Notes under the pieces: generated by a model
What the model saw: only the letters and a program-made list of their open reading frames with translations
Told to the model about the DNA's origin: nothing
The model's database searches: none
Assembly: GCF_016722895.1 (NCBI RefSeq)
Contig: NZ_JAEQNA010000009.1
Coordinates: 1 to 64,000, forward strand
From: Ramlibacter aurantiacus
GTDB lineage: Bacteria; Pseudomonadota; Gammaproteobacteria; Burkholderiales; Burkholderiaceae_C
DNA: 64,000 nt
Direction: 5' to 3'
Position numbers and translations under genes: made by a program
Part shown: one piece after another, positions 1 through 7,915 of the stretch
Layout of the letters: every line of letters begins with the position of its first letter
Numbering within the stretch: the stretch's first letter is position 1

Positions 1-44
1 ACTGCGCGCTGTGCCGCCGCCGGGTCTTTCGATGCTCGTTCATC

Positions 45-73
45 TGCTGTCCATCAAACTTAGATGGACAGCA
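45..73. other. Perfect 11-bp hairpin left of the IS21 remnant
   Basis: Arms tgctgtccatc (45-55) and gatggacagca (63-73) are exact reverse complements around a 7-nt loop. There is no T-run, so it is not a classic terminator. It sits just outside the recognisable istA homology and may be part of whatever replaced the left part of the element. Confidence 0.5.
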
Positions 74-104
74 ATCTTGCGCAGTTAGCTGCGCCTCTCA
101 AGAT

Positions 105-749
105 GGGTTTGGCAGACGCTTACCGTTCTGCCGCTACTGGGGCGTCACGCCGCGCGCCTGCGCGCCGTACCGCGCCAGGACCAAGGGCAAGGACGAACGG
201 GGAGTGGGCTACGTCAAGGGCAACGCGATTGCCGGACACCGATTCGACTCACTCGATGCGCTGCGCGCGCACCTGGCCCACTGGATGCGCGAGATTGCCG
301 ATTGCCGCACGCACGGCACGACGGGCGAGCCGCCGCTGCAGCGCTTCGAGCGGGACGAGCGCCAACGACTCAAGCCAGCGGCGTCCAAGGCGCCGTTCCT
401 GCAGGTGCGCGAGCTCGTACGACGCGTGCACACCGACGCCTGCATCGAAGTCGACACGAACCGCTACAGCGTGCCGTGGCGCTTGATTGGCGAGAGCGTC
501 ACGGTGATCGTGTCAGACGCCGTGGTGCGTGTGTTGCATGCTGGCCGCGAGGTTGCCAGTCACGCCCAAAGTGCTGCGAGGCGCGTGAGCGTCATCGATC
601 GCAGTCATCTGATTGGCATCGTCGGTGCGCACCTCGTGGGCACCACCTGGTTGCCGCGAACAGCTGCCTTGCCTGTCGCTAATGACATGCCGGCGCAGTT
701 GCTGAGGCCATTGGCCGAATACGAAGCGGCGCTTGGAGGGAGCTGGTGA
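105..749 (+). pseudogene. istA: IS21-family transposase IstA, C-terminal fragment
   Basis: The frame ending at 749 carries the late IstA signature: a YWGVTPRAC stretch, then YRARTKGKDERGVGYVKGNA, followed by the Mu-transposase-type C-terminal domain. IstA is a DDE transposase that pairs with IstB. Full-length proteins are roughly 500 residues; only about 200 remain here. The N-terminal DNA-binding part and most of the catalytic core are missing, so it is called a pseudogene. It overlaps the istB start at 749, as in intact elements. Confidence 0.85.
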
Positions 750-1564
750 TGGCCACGCTTGCGAAGAAAGCCGCAGCTGAGGCCGTCGACGAACTGGTGC
801 CGATGCTCACGCGGCTGCAGCTGACCGCCATACGCGATCAGCTCGACACCTTGCTCGACCAGGCTGCGCGTTCCGAGCTGAACCTGCGTGAGGCGCTGGC
901 GATGCTGTGCGCCGCGGAGGTTGGACGCAAGAACGAGCGGCGCATCCAGATGGGCCTGTCCATCGCCAAGTTCCCGTTCGTGCGCACGTTGGAGGGCTTC
1001 GAATACGACGCGCAACCGTCGATCGATTCCAAGCAGATCCGCGAGCTGGCGACCTCGCGGTGGGTGGCTAATGGGGACAGCGTGCTGCTGCTGGGGCCGC
1101 CTGGCGTTGGGAAGACTCACTTGGCGGTTGCCCTGGGTCGTGAGGCGATCGTGCGCGGCTACAGCACGCTGTTCGTGCCGGCGACCAACCTGGTCACCCA
1201 ACTGGCTCGTGCGCACGTGGACGGCCGGCTGGAAGAAAAGCTCATTCACTTCAGCAAACCCAAGCTGCTGGTCGTCGATGAGCTGGGCTACCTGCCGTTC
1301 GAGCCGAACGCTGCACACCTGTTCTTCCAGCTCGTGAGCCGGCGCTACGAGCGCGGCTCGATGCTGGTGACCAGCAACCGCTCGGTTGCCGAGTGGGGCG
1401 GCGTGTTCGGTGATCCGGTGGTGGCTACGGCGATCCTGGATCGACTGATGCATCACAGCCACGTGATCACGATCAGAGGCGACAGCTACCGGCTCCGATC
1501 GAAGCGCCGCGCTGGCCTGGCTAACCAGGCCAGCGCGAAGTCGGATGCTGCTTCAAGTTCTTAA
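749..1564 (+). CDS. istB: IS21-family helper ATPase IstB
   Basis: A 271-residue AAA+ helper ATPase that assists the IstA transposase in strand transfer and target choice. The Walker A motif GPPGVGKTH lies near residue 115 and Walker B LLVVDELGYL near residue 170, followed by the family's SNRSVAEWG stretch. The ATG at 749 overlaps the istA stop (tgatg); a GTG at 746 is an alternative. The length is normal and no frameshift is seen, so this is the one apparently intact gene of the element. It has no functional IstA beside it. Confidence 0.92.
   Translation: MATLAKKAAAEAVDELVPMLTRLQLTAIRDQLDTLLDQAARSELNLREALAMLCAAEVGRKNERRIQMGLSIAKFPFVRTLEGFEYDAQPSIDSKQIRELATSRWVANGDSVLLLGPPGVGKTHLAVALGREAIVRGYSTLFVPATNLVTQLARAHVDGRLEEKLIHFSKPKLLVVDELGYLPFEPNAAHLFFQLVSRRYERGSMLVTSNRSVAEWGGVFGDPVVATAILDRLMHHSHVITIRGDSYRLRSKRRAGLANQASAKSDAASSS
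1508..1537. other. 13-bp perfect hairpin inside the istB 3' end
   Basis: Positions 1508-1520 and 1525-1537 pair perfectly around the tetraloop ctaa. The sequence is still coding (end of IstB). No T-run follows. It could act as a transcript barrier or mRNA stabiliser at the element's end; this is inference from structure only. Confidence 0.6.
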
Positions 1565-1810
1565 CCCAGGGGGGTCAAAACTCGATGTCGGCAGGGGGTC
1601 AGTTCTCGACGTCGCTTGACAAGCGAGTGCAACTGCCTCGGCGTCAGCTCGCCCGGTAAATAGGTGCTCAAGGTTGCATGAGCCAAACTCTCGCACAAGC
1701 TCCTTCTGCCGCACTGGGTGGTTGCCAAAGCGAACACTGCGCGTGGATCCGGCCGATGACGGGATTCGGTAGACCCCGTGACCCCGTAGCTCCGAGGTGA
1801 GGTAAGCCAC
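1553..1810 (-). pseudogene. Small conserved-looking ORF cut by the IS21 end
   Basis: A frame opening at a GTG at 1810 reads VAYLTSELRGHGVYRIPSSA, then RFGNHPVRQKELVREFGS and LFTGRADAEAVAL before entering the IS21 end near 1621. The HPVRQKEL-REFG stretch resembles, from memory, small uncharacterised proteins in related bacteria, but I cannot name the family. The last codons (1553-1621) come from the element, so the native 3' end appears lost. It lies head-to-head with the HNH remnant. Whether it is a real gene is uncertain. Confidence 0.35.
1571..1614. repeat. IS21 right-end direct repeats
   Basis: Two related 20-bp units, 1571-1590 and 1595-1614, share ggggtca, ctcga and gtcg, differing at three or four bases. 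Multiple terminal repeats of this kind are typical transposase-binding sites at IS21 ends. The presumed tip of the element follows at about 1621. Confidence 0.65.
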
Positions 1811-1828
1811 CCATCGGGGCGTTCGTGA

Positions 1829-2255
1829 GAGCTGCGGCGCGCGTCGGTCACCTCCTGCCGGGACGCGCTGAACGGCTACCAGCAGGGCCTCTGCTTCTAC
1901 TGCTCGGCCCCGGTGTCGACGAGGGAAGCGGCCACGTTCGCGGACGTCGACCACTTCTTCCCCCCACGCGCTGAAGCGGACCGCGTTGAACGGTCGGGTG
2001 GACGGGGCCCGGAACTTGGTCCTCGCGTGCCGCGGGTGCAACCGGGGCGCCGGTGGGAAGTTCGACCGCGTGCCGGCCGAGCGGCTGCTGGACCGCCTGC
2101 ACGCGCGCAACGAGTTCCTCATCGGCAGCCACCACCCGCTGAGGGAGACCCTCGTCCTGCAGACCGGCGCGACCGAGCCAGTGCGCCGCGGCTTCCTGCG
2201 TGACTTCCACGCCCATGCGGTGCGACACCTGATCCACTGCTGGCAGCCGACCTGA
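1829..2255 (+). pseudogene. HNH endonuclease family gene, frameshifted and 5'-truncated
   Basis: The first frame gives CFYCSAPVS and ADVDHFFP, the second HALKR, ARNLVLACRGCNR and a long conserved-looking tail ending QPT. Together they make an HNH fold: a CxxC knuckle, the D-H catalytic strand, an N, and a second CxxCN knuckle. The switch falls in a run of six C (1960-1965); removing one C restores FPHALKR. Upstream, a TGA at 1826 blocks the frame and no start is visible. HNH nucleases cut DNA in restriction, phage or intron contexts; nothing nearby shows which this was. Confidence 0.65.
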
Positions 2256-2394
2256 CGGCGAGACTCGCTCAGGCGAATGCGGCCAGCGCACACCTGGTAA
2301 ATCAGGTGCATCCCCGTTTCGGCTTACCTCGAGTCGTCCTGCAAACCAAACACTGCGCGCGCTCGCGAGCACGTTGTCAACAATGGAGGGGCGA

Positions 2395-3144
2395 TCACTC
2401 TGCCTTCGCCGTCGCCTGCCCAGGGCAGATGCGTTCGTACACCTGCGCGGCCTCAATCCAGCCGGGCACACCCCCGCCGAGGATGGCGGTGGTCATGCCA
2501 TCGAGCACTTCTTCCTGCGAGGCTCCACAGCCCAGGGCTGCCTTTGCATGAATCTCGAGGCCGGTCTGATAACGCTCGGCCGTGTTCAGAGCAACGAGCA
2601 TAAGTTCCTTGTATTTCTGGGGAATGAAGGCGTCCTTGAGGTTCTCACTGCGCAGCTTGAAGTAGCCTTCGAACAGCGTTGGCTTTTTGTCCGCCAGGAT
2701 GCGCACGAAGCCGGGCAGCTCGCCCATGGCTTTCTTGAAATAAGCGAGGATCTCGTCCTTGCGCTTGAACGCCGTGTCTGAGTCGTCCGCGCCTTCGGTG
2801 AGCGCCTTGTCCAAACCGAGCACGCGCGCGCCTTCCATGTACATCATGGTTCCGCGCGAGGGCAGGAATACTGCCAATACCTCGTGCCATTCCTCCACCG
2901 TGGCGCCCGCCCGATTCGCTGCGTCGGCATGTGCGCGCGCCAGTGGTTCGTAACCCTTGGCCACGAAGATGATGAAGAGCATGAAGTGCTTGATTTTCAC
3001 CGGCAGCGGCCCCTCGTTCAGGATGCCGTTCACCAGCTGAGCGAAGCCCTTGGCCTGCTCCGGACCCATGGAAACTAGGGTGTCGATCCAGTCTGCCTGT
3101 CCGAAGGTGCCGGCCAGTGTCTCGTGTGCCGCGTCTGCTCGCAT
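2395..3144 (-). CDS. Carboxymuconolactone decarboxylase (CMD) family protein
   Basis: A 249-residue protein with two CMD/AhpD-type helical repeats, roughly residues 40-115 and 150-235. Each keeps the family's histidine-containing helix (ARAHADAANRAGA; EIHAKAALGCGAS) with the following EE pattern. The CxxC redox pair of AhpD is absent, so a peroxidase role is unlikely. Family members decarboxylate muconolactones or act on related ring-cleavage products. It is the last gene of a four-gene minus-strand unit with a lactonase-like and a CHMI-like enzyme, which suggests a role in aromatic or lactone breakdown. The substrate is unknown. Confidence 0.8.
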   Translation of the reverse strand: MRADAAHETLAGTFGQADWIDTLVSMGPEQAKGFAQLVNGILNEGPLPVKIKHFMLFIIFVAKGYEPLARAHADAANRAGATVEEWHEVLAVFLPSRGTMMYMEGARVLGLDKALTEGADDSDTAFKRKDEILAYFKKAMGELPGFVRILADKKPTLFEGYFKLRSENLKDAFIPQKYKELMLVALNTAERYQTGLEIHAKAALGCGASQEEVLDGMTTAILGGGVPGWIEAAQVYERICPGQATAKAE

Positions 3145-3186
3145 ATCGTGGGGCGTGGGTAAGAGTTGATGAAAGAGAAAAGGCGT

Positions 3187-3927
3187 TCAGCCAATGGCAG
3201 CGCCGTCCAGCCACTTGGCATCGTGGTTTGGCACCAGGATGGCCGCGAGGTCCCGCACCTTTACCATGCTGTCGTAGGCCTTGATGACGTCGAGGTGGAC
3301 GCCCGGCACGACGAGCGGCATTGATTTCTGGATGCGCTCGCCTGGAAAGAAGTTTTCCTCGATACAGCAGAAGCCGGTGATGATCGCGACGCCGCGCTCG
3401 GTCTCCACGGCAACCGACTGGCCGCCCGGCGTATGCCCAGGCGTGAAGACGGTGCGCACGGACGGCGTGACCTGGTAATCGCCTTCGACGGTTTCCAATT
3501 CGAGACCTTCGACCACGCGCGCGTCGTAGAACCGGTCGGCAGGGTGCGGGGCTCGCGCGAATTCAAGTTCTGCCTTCTGCACGATGAAGCGGGCATGGAT
3601 TAGGTCGCGGATATAGGCAACATGGTCTAGGTGGAGGTGCGTGAGGATCACGATGTTGATATCGGCGACAGCTAGGCCGTGCCGCGCCAAGCCCTCCTCG
3701 AGCGTCTGAATGTGGGTCACGGTGTCCCTGGGACGTCCCCAGTGTTCCGTCGCCTGTTCGGCCGTGCCGCCTGCGTCTACGAGGATGTTTTGGCCAGCAT
3801 CCTGGATCAGCCATACGTAGTAGCCGAAACGCACGTCCTGCCCATGGTTGAACAAATGGGTGAACTTGGCCTTCTCACCACGGCCCAGCAAGCCGACCAA
3901 GGGGATGGGGTGGATCTTGGTCGTCAT
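3187..3927 (-). CDS. Lactonase-like metallo-beta-lactamase fold hydrolase
   Basis: 246 residues. The metal motif HLHLDH (H97, H99, D101, H102) is followed by H165 in TPGHTPGG and H235 in PNHD, the pattern of the AHL-lactonase branch. The usual bridging aspartate strand is replaced by ITGFCCIEE (about 183-191), so the second metal site may differ. The ATG at 3927 overlaps the preceding gene's stop (ATGA), which decides this start over an upstream in-frame ATG. The operon context favours hydrolysis of a catabolic lactone over quorum quenching, but this is inference. Confidence 0.8.
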   Translation of the reverse strand: MTTKIHPIPLVGLLGRGEKAKFTHLFNHGQDVRFGYYVWLIQDAGQNILVDAGGTAEQATEHWGRPRDTVTHIQTLEEGLARHGLAVADINIVILTHLHLDHVAYIRDLIHARFIVQKAELEFARAPHPADRFYDARVVEGLELETVEGDYQVTPSVRTVFTPGHTPGGQSVAVETERGVAIITGFCCIEENFFPGERIQKSMPLVVPGVHLDVIKAYDSMVKVRDLAAILVPNHDAKWLDGAAIG

Positions 3928-4316
3928 TCTGGCTTTCGCTTCGCTTGAAACTCTTCGAGATTGCACAGGAGGAACCGGTGGGCCACATCAATCTGCTGAA
4001 CTTCGAGCGTGATGCCCAAGGGCAGCCGTTCCTGAAGCTGCTGCAATTGCCCCGTCACCGCCTCCATCAGCGTGGCACCCAGCTCTCGCAGTTGCGAATC
4101 GCTTCGCGGCCGCACGCGCGCCACTATGTGGACCATGCTGTTGCTCGCGTGCTCGTCACCGATTAGGTAATCATCTAGCTGGATTGCGCGAGTTCGCACG
4201 CTGCTCGGCAGGAAATGACCAGACGCGCAGGCGGCCCGGTGCAAGGCAGTCAACAGCTGCCGCACGTCCAGATGCTCCGCGAGGTTAGCGGTGTACTCCA
4301 CCACGATGTGGGGCAT
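3924..4316 (-). CDS. 5-carboxymethyl-2-hydroxymuconate Delta-isomerase (CHMI) family protein
   Basis: A 130-residue tautomerase-superfamily protein starting MPHIVVEY, with the catalytic Pro-2 exposed after Met removal. CHMI enzymes (about 125 residues) isomerise the product of homoprotocatechuate meta-cleavage. The length and the GATL/LQQLQERLPLGITLEVQQI pattern fit CHMI better than the 60-residue 4-oxalocrotonate tautomerases. It is translationally coupled to the lactonase-like gene and follows a Bug protein gene by 27 bp. No meta-cleavage dioxygenase is present nearby, so the true substrate may differ. Confidence 0.8.
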   Translation of the reverse strand: MPHIVVEYTANLAEHLDVRQLLTALHRAACASGHFLPSSVRTRAIQLDDYLIGDEHASNSMVHIVARVRPRSDSQLRELGATLMEAVTGQLQQLQERLPLGITLEVQQIDVAHRFLLCNLEEFQAKRKPE

Positions 4317-4343
4317 AGCTGCGGCGCGGCGGGCAATCGCTTC

Positions 4344-5360
4344 TCAGTCAAGGGTGACGCCGATGTCGCGAACTAGCTTGCGCCAGGTGGAGACCTCATT
4401 GGCGAAGAAGCGCGCCAAGGTCTCCGGATCGGAGCCCACGGGATCGGAGCCCAGCTCACGCATCTTGGCCGCCGTGGCTGGATCCTTAACCGCTTCGGCA
4501 AACGCGACGCTCAGCGTGCTGACGACCTCGCTCGGCGTACCGGCCGGCGCGAACACGCCAAACCAGCTGGTTGCGTTGTAGCCGGTGACGCCGAGCTCAT
4601 GCAGCGTCGAAATCTCGGGCGCCACAGCCGAGCGTGTCTGGGTGCTCAGGCCAAGGGCCTTCACCTTGCCAGCCTTGATCAGCGGGAGCCCGGTGATGAT
4701 GCTGTCGAACACGACGGGCACTTGCCCCCCCAGCACGTCGTTCATCGCCGGCGCCGCGCCCTTGTAGGGCACGTGAGTCATTGGGACCTTGAGTGTGGCG
4801 CGCAGCAGCTCCATGAACAAATGCGAGCCCGAGCCGCTGCCCGCGCTCGCAAACTGAACGCCACCGGGGGTGGATTCGGAGTGCTTCTTCAGGTCGCTGA
4901 TACTGGAGATGCCAGAGGCGGGGTTCGCCATTAGCACATACGGTGAGGTCGACAATAGCGAGACCGGCGCCAGGTCGCGTTCGGGATTGAAGGGTAGGCG
5001 CGCGTAGAGACTGGGGTTGATGCCGTTGGCAATGCTCGCAAATAGCAGCGTGTAGCCATCCGCTTTCGACTTGACCACGCGGTCAGTCCCGATGTTGCCG
5101 GCCGCCCCCGGCAGGTTCTCGACGACTACGGGTTGATTCAGCTTTCTGCTCACGCGCTCTCCGATCAGGCGCGCGGCAACGTCCACGCCGCCGCCCGGCG
5201 GAAAGGCGACCACTAGCCGGATCGGGCGCTCAGGAAACCCCGCCGCCATGCTGCCGGTTGTCGCGCCTAACAACGCAAGCGCCAGCACGGCACGGCGCAG
5301 GAGCCGTGGCTGATGCACCCCTGTGCTTTTCTCAGCGCCAGTCCGAAGTCTCATCGTCAT
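4344..5360 (-). CDS. Bug-family TTT substrate-binding protein (unit 1)
   Basis: A periplasmic solute-binding protein of the TctC/Bug type, which usually binds carboxylates for a TctA/TctB transporter. After a signal peptide ending GSMAA, it shows the Bug start PIRLVVAFPPGGGVDVAARL and the QPVVVENLPGAAGNIG stretch. I chose the ATG at 5360 because AAAGGAGA lies just upstream; an in-frame ATG at 5444 would add a non-signal extension. It is the first gene of the minus-strand unit and is divergent from a LysR gene. No TctA/B gene lies in the window. Confidence 0.9.
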   Translation of the reverse strand: MTMRLRTGAEKSTGVHQPRLLRRAVLALALLGATTGSMAAGFPERPIRLVVAFPPGGGVDVAARLIGERVSRKLNQPVVVENLPGAAGNIGTDRVVKSKADGYTLLFASIANGINPSLYARLPFNPERDLAPVSLLSTSPYVLMANPASGISSISDLKKHSESTPGGVQFASAGSGSGSHLFMELLRATLKVPMTHVPYKGAAPAMNDVLGGQVPVVFDSIITGLPLIKAGKVKALGLSTQTRSAVAPEISTLHELGVTGYNATSWFGVFAPAGTPSEVVSTLSVAFAEAVKDPATAAKMRELGSDPVGSDPETLARFFANEVSTWRKLVRDIGVTLD

Positions 5361-5472
5361 GTCGTCTCCTTTGGTCTTGCAGACAATGTAGGCAGCCGCC
5401 CCATTCATGGACAGGGGGGTATTGGGCAGACCAGCTATGATCATTTAGGCATGGGGACGGAGGTACTCATAC
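5361..5472. promoter_or_regulatory. Divergent control region, Bug unit 1 / LysR
   Basis: 112 bp between two divergent genes. It contains the palindrome atgatcat (5437-5444) and a Shine-Dalgarno for the Bug gene. A LysR protein typically binds such an intergenic space, but I see no confident T-N11-A box. Confidence 0.4.
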
Positions 5473-6417
5473 GTGAGCACAGCATGGGATCTCAGCAGGC
5501 TCAGGCTCTTCCTGCTGGTGCTGTCCGAAGGCAGCCTCACGCGGACCGCAGTCGCATCGGGTCTCACGCAGCCCTTCGTGAGCCGCCAGATCGCGCGCCT
5601 GGAAGAGGAATGCGGCGGCAAGTTGTTCCTTCGAACCGGCCGGGGCATGACGCTGAGCGACTTCGGGGAGCAATTGCTGCCCCGCATCCGGGCGCTGGTC
5701 GAAGACGCCGACGAATTGACTGCCACTGTTCGCGAACGCCGCGGCTTGCTAGCGGGAGAGGTCACGTTGGGAGTCCTGTCCTCGCTGTCCCCGACGCTGG
5801 TCGTGCCACTATTCCTTCGCCTTCGTGCGCTGCACCCGGGCATCCGCCTGCGCGTGATGGAAGGCTCCGTCGCACACATTGACCAGTGGGTGGCCAGCGG
5901 CGCCGTGGACCTCGGGGTGACCTACGACTACGGCAATATCGGGGCTGGGAGCGAAAGCTTGGCACGGGTCTCGTCCTACCTCGTGAGCGCAAAGGGAGAC
6001 CGGCTTACGCAGACCGACAACGTTCCGTTTCGCAAGCTCGACGGGCTGCCCATGGTGCTGCCGAGTGCGATGAGCAGCATCCGCGTGCTCCTTAGACGAC
6101 TGGAACGCGAAGCCGCCATTAAGCTGGAGGTCTTGCTCGAGGCCGAGTCAGGCCAGATTCAGCGCGCCTTGACGGCCCATGCAGGGACCTACACCATTGC
6201 CGCCTACCACGCCATTGAAGAGGAAGTCCGAAAGGGACAACTACAGGCCGCCTGCATCATCCAGCCCGAAATCATTCGCACGATCGCCATGAGTGCGACG
6301 ACCGTGCGCGCCACCTCAGGCGCAGCTCGCGAGACCGCTCGCCTTATCCGGGAGCTGTTCGCGGACAAGGAGATGCAGTCTAGGCTGGGCGGCACGAACG
6401 GCCTCAACCCCCGTTAG
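5473..6417 (+). CDS. LysR-family transcriptional regulator
   Basis: 314 residues: an N-terminal winged helix-turn-helix (about 5-65, with LTRTAVASGLTQPFVSRQIA) and a periplasmic-binding-like effector domain (about 95-300). The start is GTG at 5473; no closer ATG fits the conserved N terminus. It is divergent from the Bug/CHMI/lactonase/CMD unit, which it probably controls in response to a pathway intermediate. The effector is unknown. Confidence 0.9.
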   Translation: MSTAWDLSRLRLFLLVLSEGSLTRTAVASGLTQPFVSRQIARLEEECGGKLFLRTGRGMTLSDFGEQLLPRIRALVEDADELTATVRERRGLLAGEVTLGVLSSLSPTLVVPLFLRLRALHPGIRLRVMEGSVAHIDQWVASGAVDLGVTYDYGNIGAGSESLARVSSYLVSAKGDRLTQTDNVPFRKLDGLPMVLPSAMSSIRVLLRRLEREAAIKLEVLLEAESGQIQRALTAHAGTYTIAAYHAIEEEVRKGQLQAACIIQPEIIRTIAMSATTVRATSGAARETARLIRELFADKEMQSRLGGTNGLNPR

Positions 6418-6552
6418 TAAGCGCCTAATTGGTGAGTTCCACGCCTGCGGCGCTGCGACACCTGATACATCGCTGATAGGAAACACGCTCGGGCGGTGTC
6501 ACTCGCCGCCCGGAAGGGCTCACTGGCTGGCCTCACCCAGTGGTGGCGTCGG

Positions 6553-6793
6553 GTACGTCGGGTGGGTCCTTGGGCAATCCTCGGCGCCTGGGTCTGGCTC
6601 GCAGGGCCTGCACCTGCATCAGGCGCTCAATGCGGTGCAGGCCGCAGCATTCACCGAGGGCCAAAACGTCATGCCAGACACGGCGGGCACCGTTAGTTCG
6701 GTCGCTGCCGATGAAGCTTTGCCGCACCTTCACCGACAGGGCTTCGTCCTCCAGTATGCGTGCGGTGATCCCATCTTGACCGCGTTGCGGCCG
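6553..6793 (-). pseudogene. IS3-family transposase OrfB, N-terminal fragment
   Basis: Translation gives VRQSFIGSDRTNGARRVWHD, then ECCGLHRIERLMQVQALRAR and PRRRGLPKD, the typical start region of an IS3-group OrfB before its DDE core. It has no start codon, no OrfA partner and no catalytic domain. It abuts the IS66 tnpC remnant at 6807, so one element probably broke the other. The stretch 6418-6552 holds nothing else I recognise. Confidence 0.7.
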
Positions 6794-6806
6794 GAGGATC
6801 AACGAG

Positions 6807-7845
6807 TCAGCGTGCCGAGGGTGTCCAGCGGTGCGGTAGCAGCTCGTCGATTCGGCTGGCCGGCTGCGTCGGCAGCCTCGCATGGACGTCGCACAGGTAC
6901 GCATGAGGGTCATGGCCGTTGAGCCGTGCCGAGTGGATCAGGCTCATCACCGCGGCGGCACGTTTGCCCGCTCTCAGGCTGCCGGCGAACAACCAGTTAT
7001 TTCGACCGATCGCGATTGGCCGGATCAGGTTCTCTACCCTATTGTTGTCAGCGGGCAGTTGACCGTCATCGAGGTAGCGCGTAAGTGCCTTCCATCGCGT
7101 GAGGCTGTAGTCGATGGCGCGGGCTGTCGCCGATCCTGGTGGCACCAACTGCCGCTGCGCCGTGAGCCATGCGTGCAGGGCGTCGGCAACGGGCTTGCCC
7201 TTGTCTTGGCGAATGCGCCGTCGCTCGGCGTCGTCGAAGTCAGCGACCTCGCGCTCCACTTGGTACAAGCGGACGAACAGTTTCAGGGCCTTCTCCCCGA
7301 TCGCACTCTTGTGGTTCACCCACAGCTCATGGAACTTGCGCCGTGCGTGCGCCAGGCAGCCAGCGTCGGCCACGCCTTGGGCGAACAAGGCCTTGTACCC
7401 CGAGTAGTCGTCACACACCAGCGTCCCGCACCAGCCGTCCATCACGTGCGGTGCGACCGGCGCCTGCACGATGGTTTGCACCGCGCGCAGGCCTCTTTGC
7501 CGCGCACATGGCGCTCCACGGTGAACACGCCGGGTACGTAGTCGAGCTTCTCGGCAACGTCCTCGCCGATGCGCCTCATCCGGCAGCCGCAGGCGCAGGT
7601 GGTGCTGTCTGGCTCGTGGCGGATCTCGCGGCGCGGCAGGCTCGCCGGCAGCACAGCGCGCTTGGGTTGGAAGCGCTCGATGGCTGGGGCAGACGCCGGG
7701 GCCAAGGGCTTGCGAACTTCAGCCGCTTGAGCGCGGCGTTCTCGTGCGTGAGCTTGTCGATACTGCCCGACCCCGTGGAGTCCGATGAGTTCGAGAGCGA
7801 ACTGGCGGGGCCTGGCCCGCCCAGCGGGTCCGTGCTCCTTATCAA
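6807..7845 (-). pseudogene. tnpC: IS66-family transposase TnpC, decayed with an internal deletion
   Basis: Reading leftwards, the N-terminal zipper (DKLTHENAALKRLKFA) gives way in another frame to the zinc-binding domain (CACGCRMRRIGEDV...RHVRGKEACARC). A further shift leads to the catalytic end (GTLVCDDYSGYKALF, LPADNNRVENLIRP, NNWLFAGS). APVAPHVMDG joins directly to WCGTLVCDDY near 7430-7450. In intact TnpC about 130 residues, including the first part of the DDE core, lie between these. Several frameshifts plus this deletion make it inactive. tnpA and tnpB of this copy are missing. Confidence 0.85.
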
Positions 7846-7915
7846 GTTGAACTATGGATTGCTGCTGGAGCGGCCACTAGGATGGCGCGCCCAGTTGCCT
7901 TTTATGGAGCACGGA

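Larger units (their letters stand above)
105..1621 (+). mobile_element. IS21-family element, right part only
   Basis: It contains the 3' part of istA, a complete istB and a right end with two related 20-bp repeats. The end reads cgcttgaca, i.e. TGTCAAGCG on the other strand, which fits an IS21-type terminus near 1621. The left end and most of istA are absent, and sequence before about 105 does not look like IstA. The element is therefore probably immobile unless complemented. Exact borders are estimates. Confidence 0.75.

Noticed and set aside
605..1462. Minus-strand frame opposite istB
   Set aside because: Shadow of IstB, whose Walker motifs are intact on the plus strand.
3187..3927. Quorum-quenching AHL lactonase
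   Set aside because: The fold fits, but no luxI/luxR genes are near and the operon is catabolic, so the specific name was not used.
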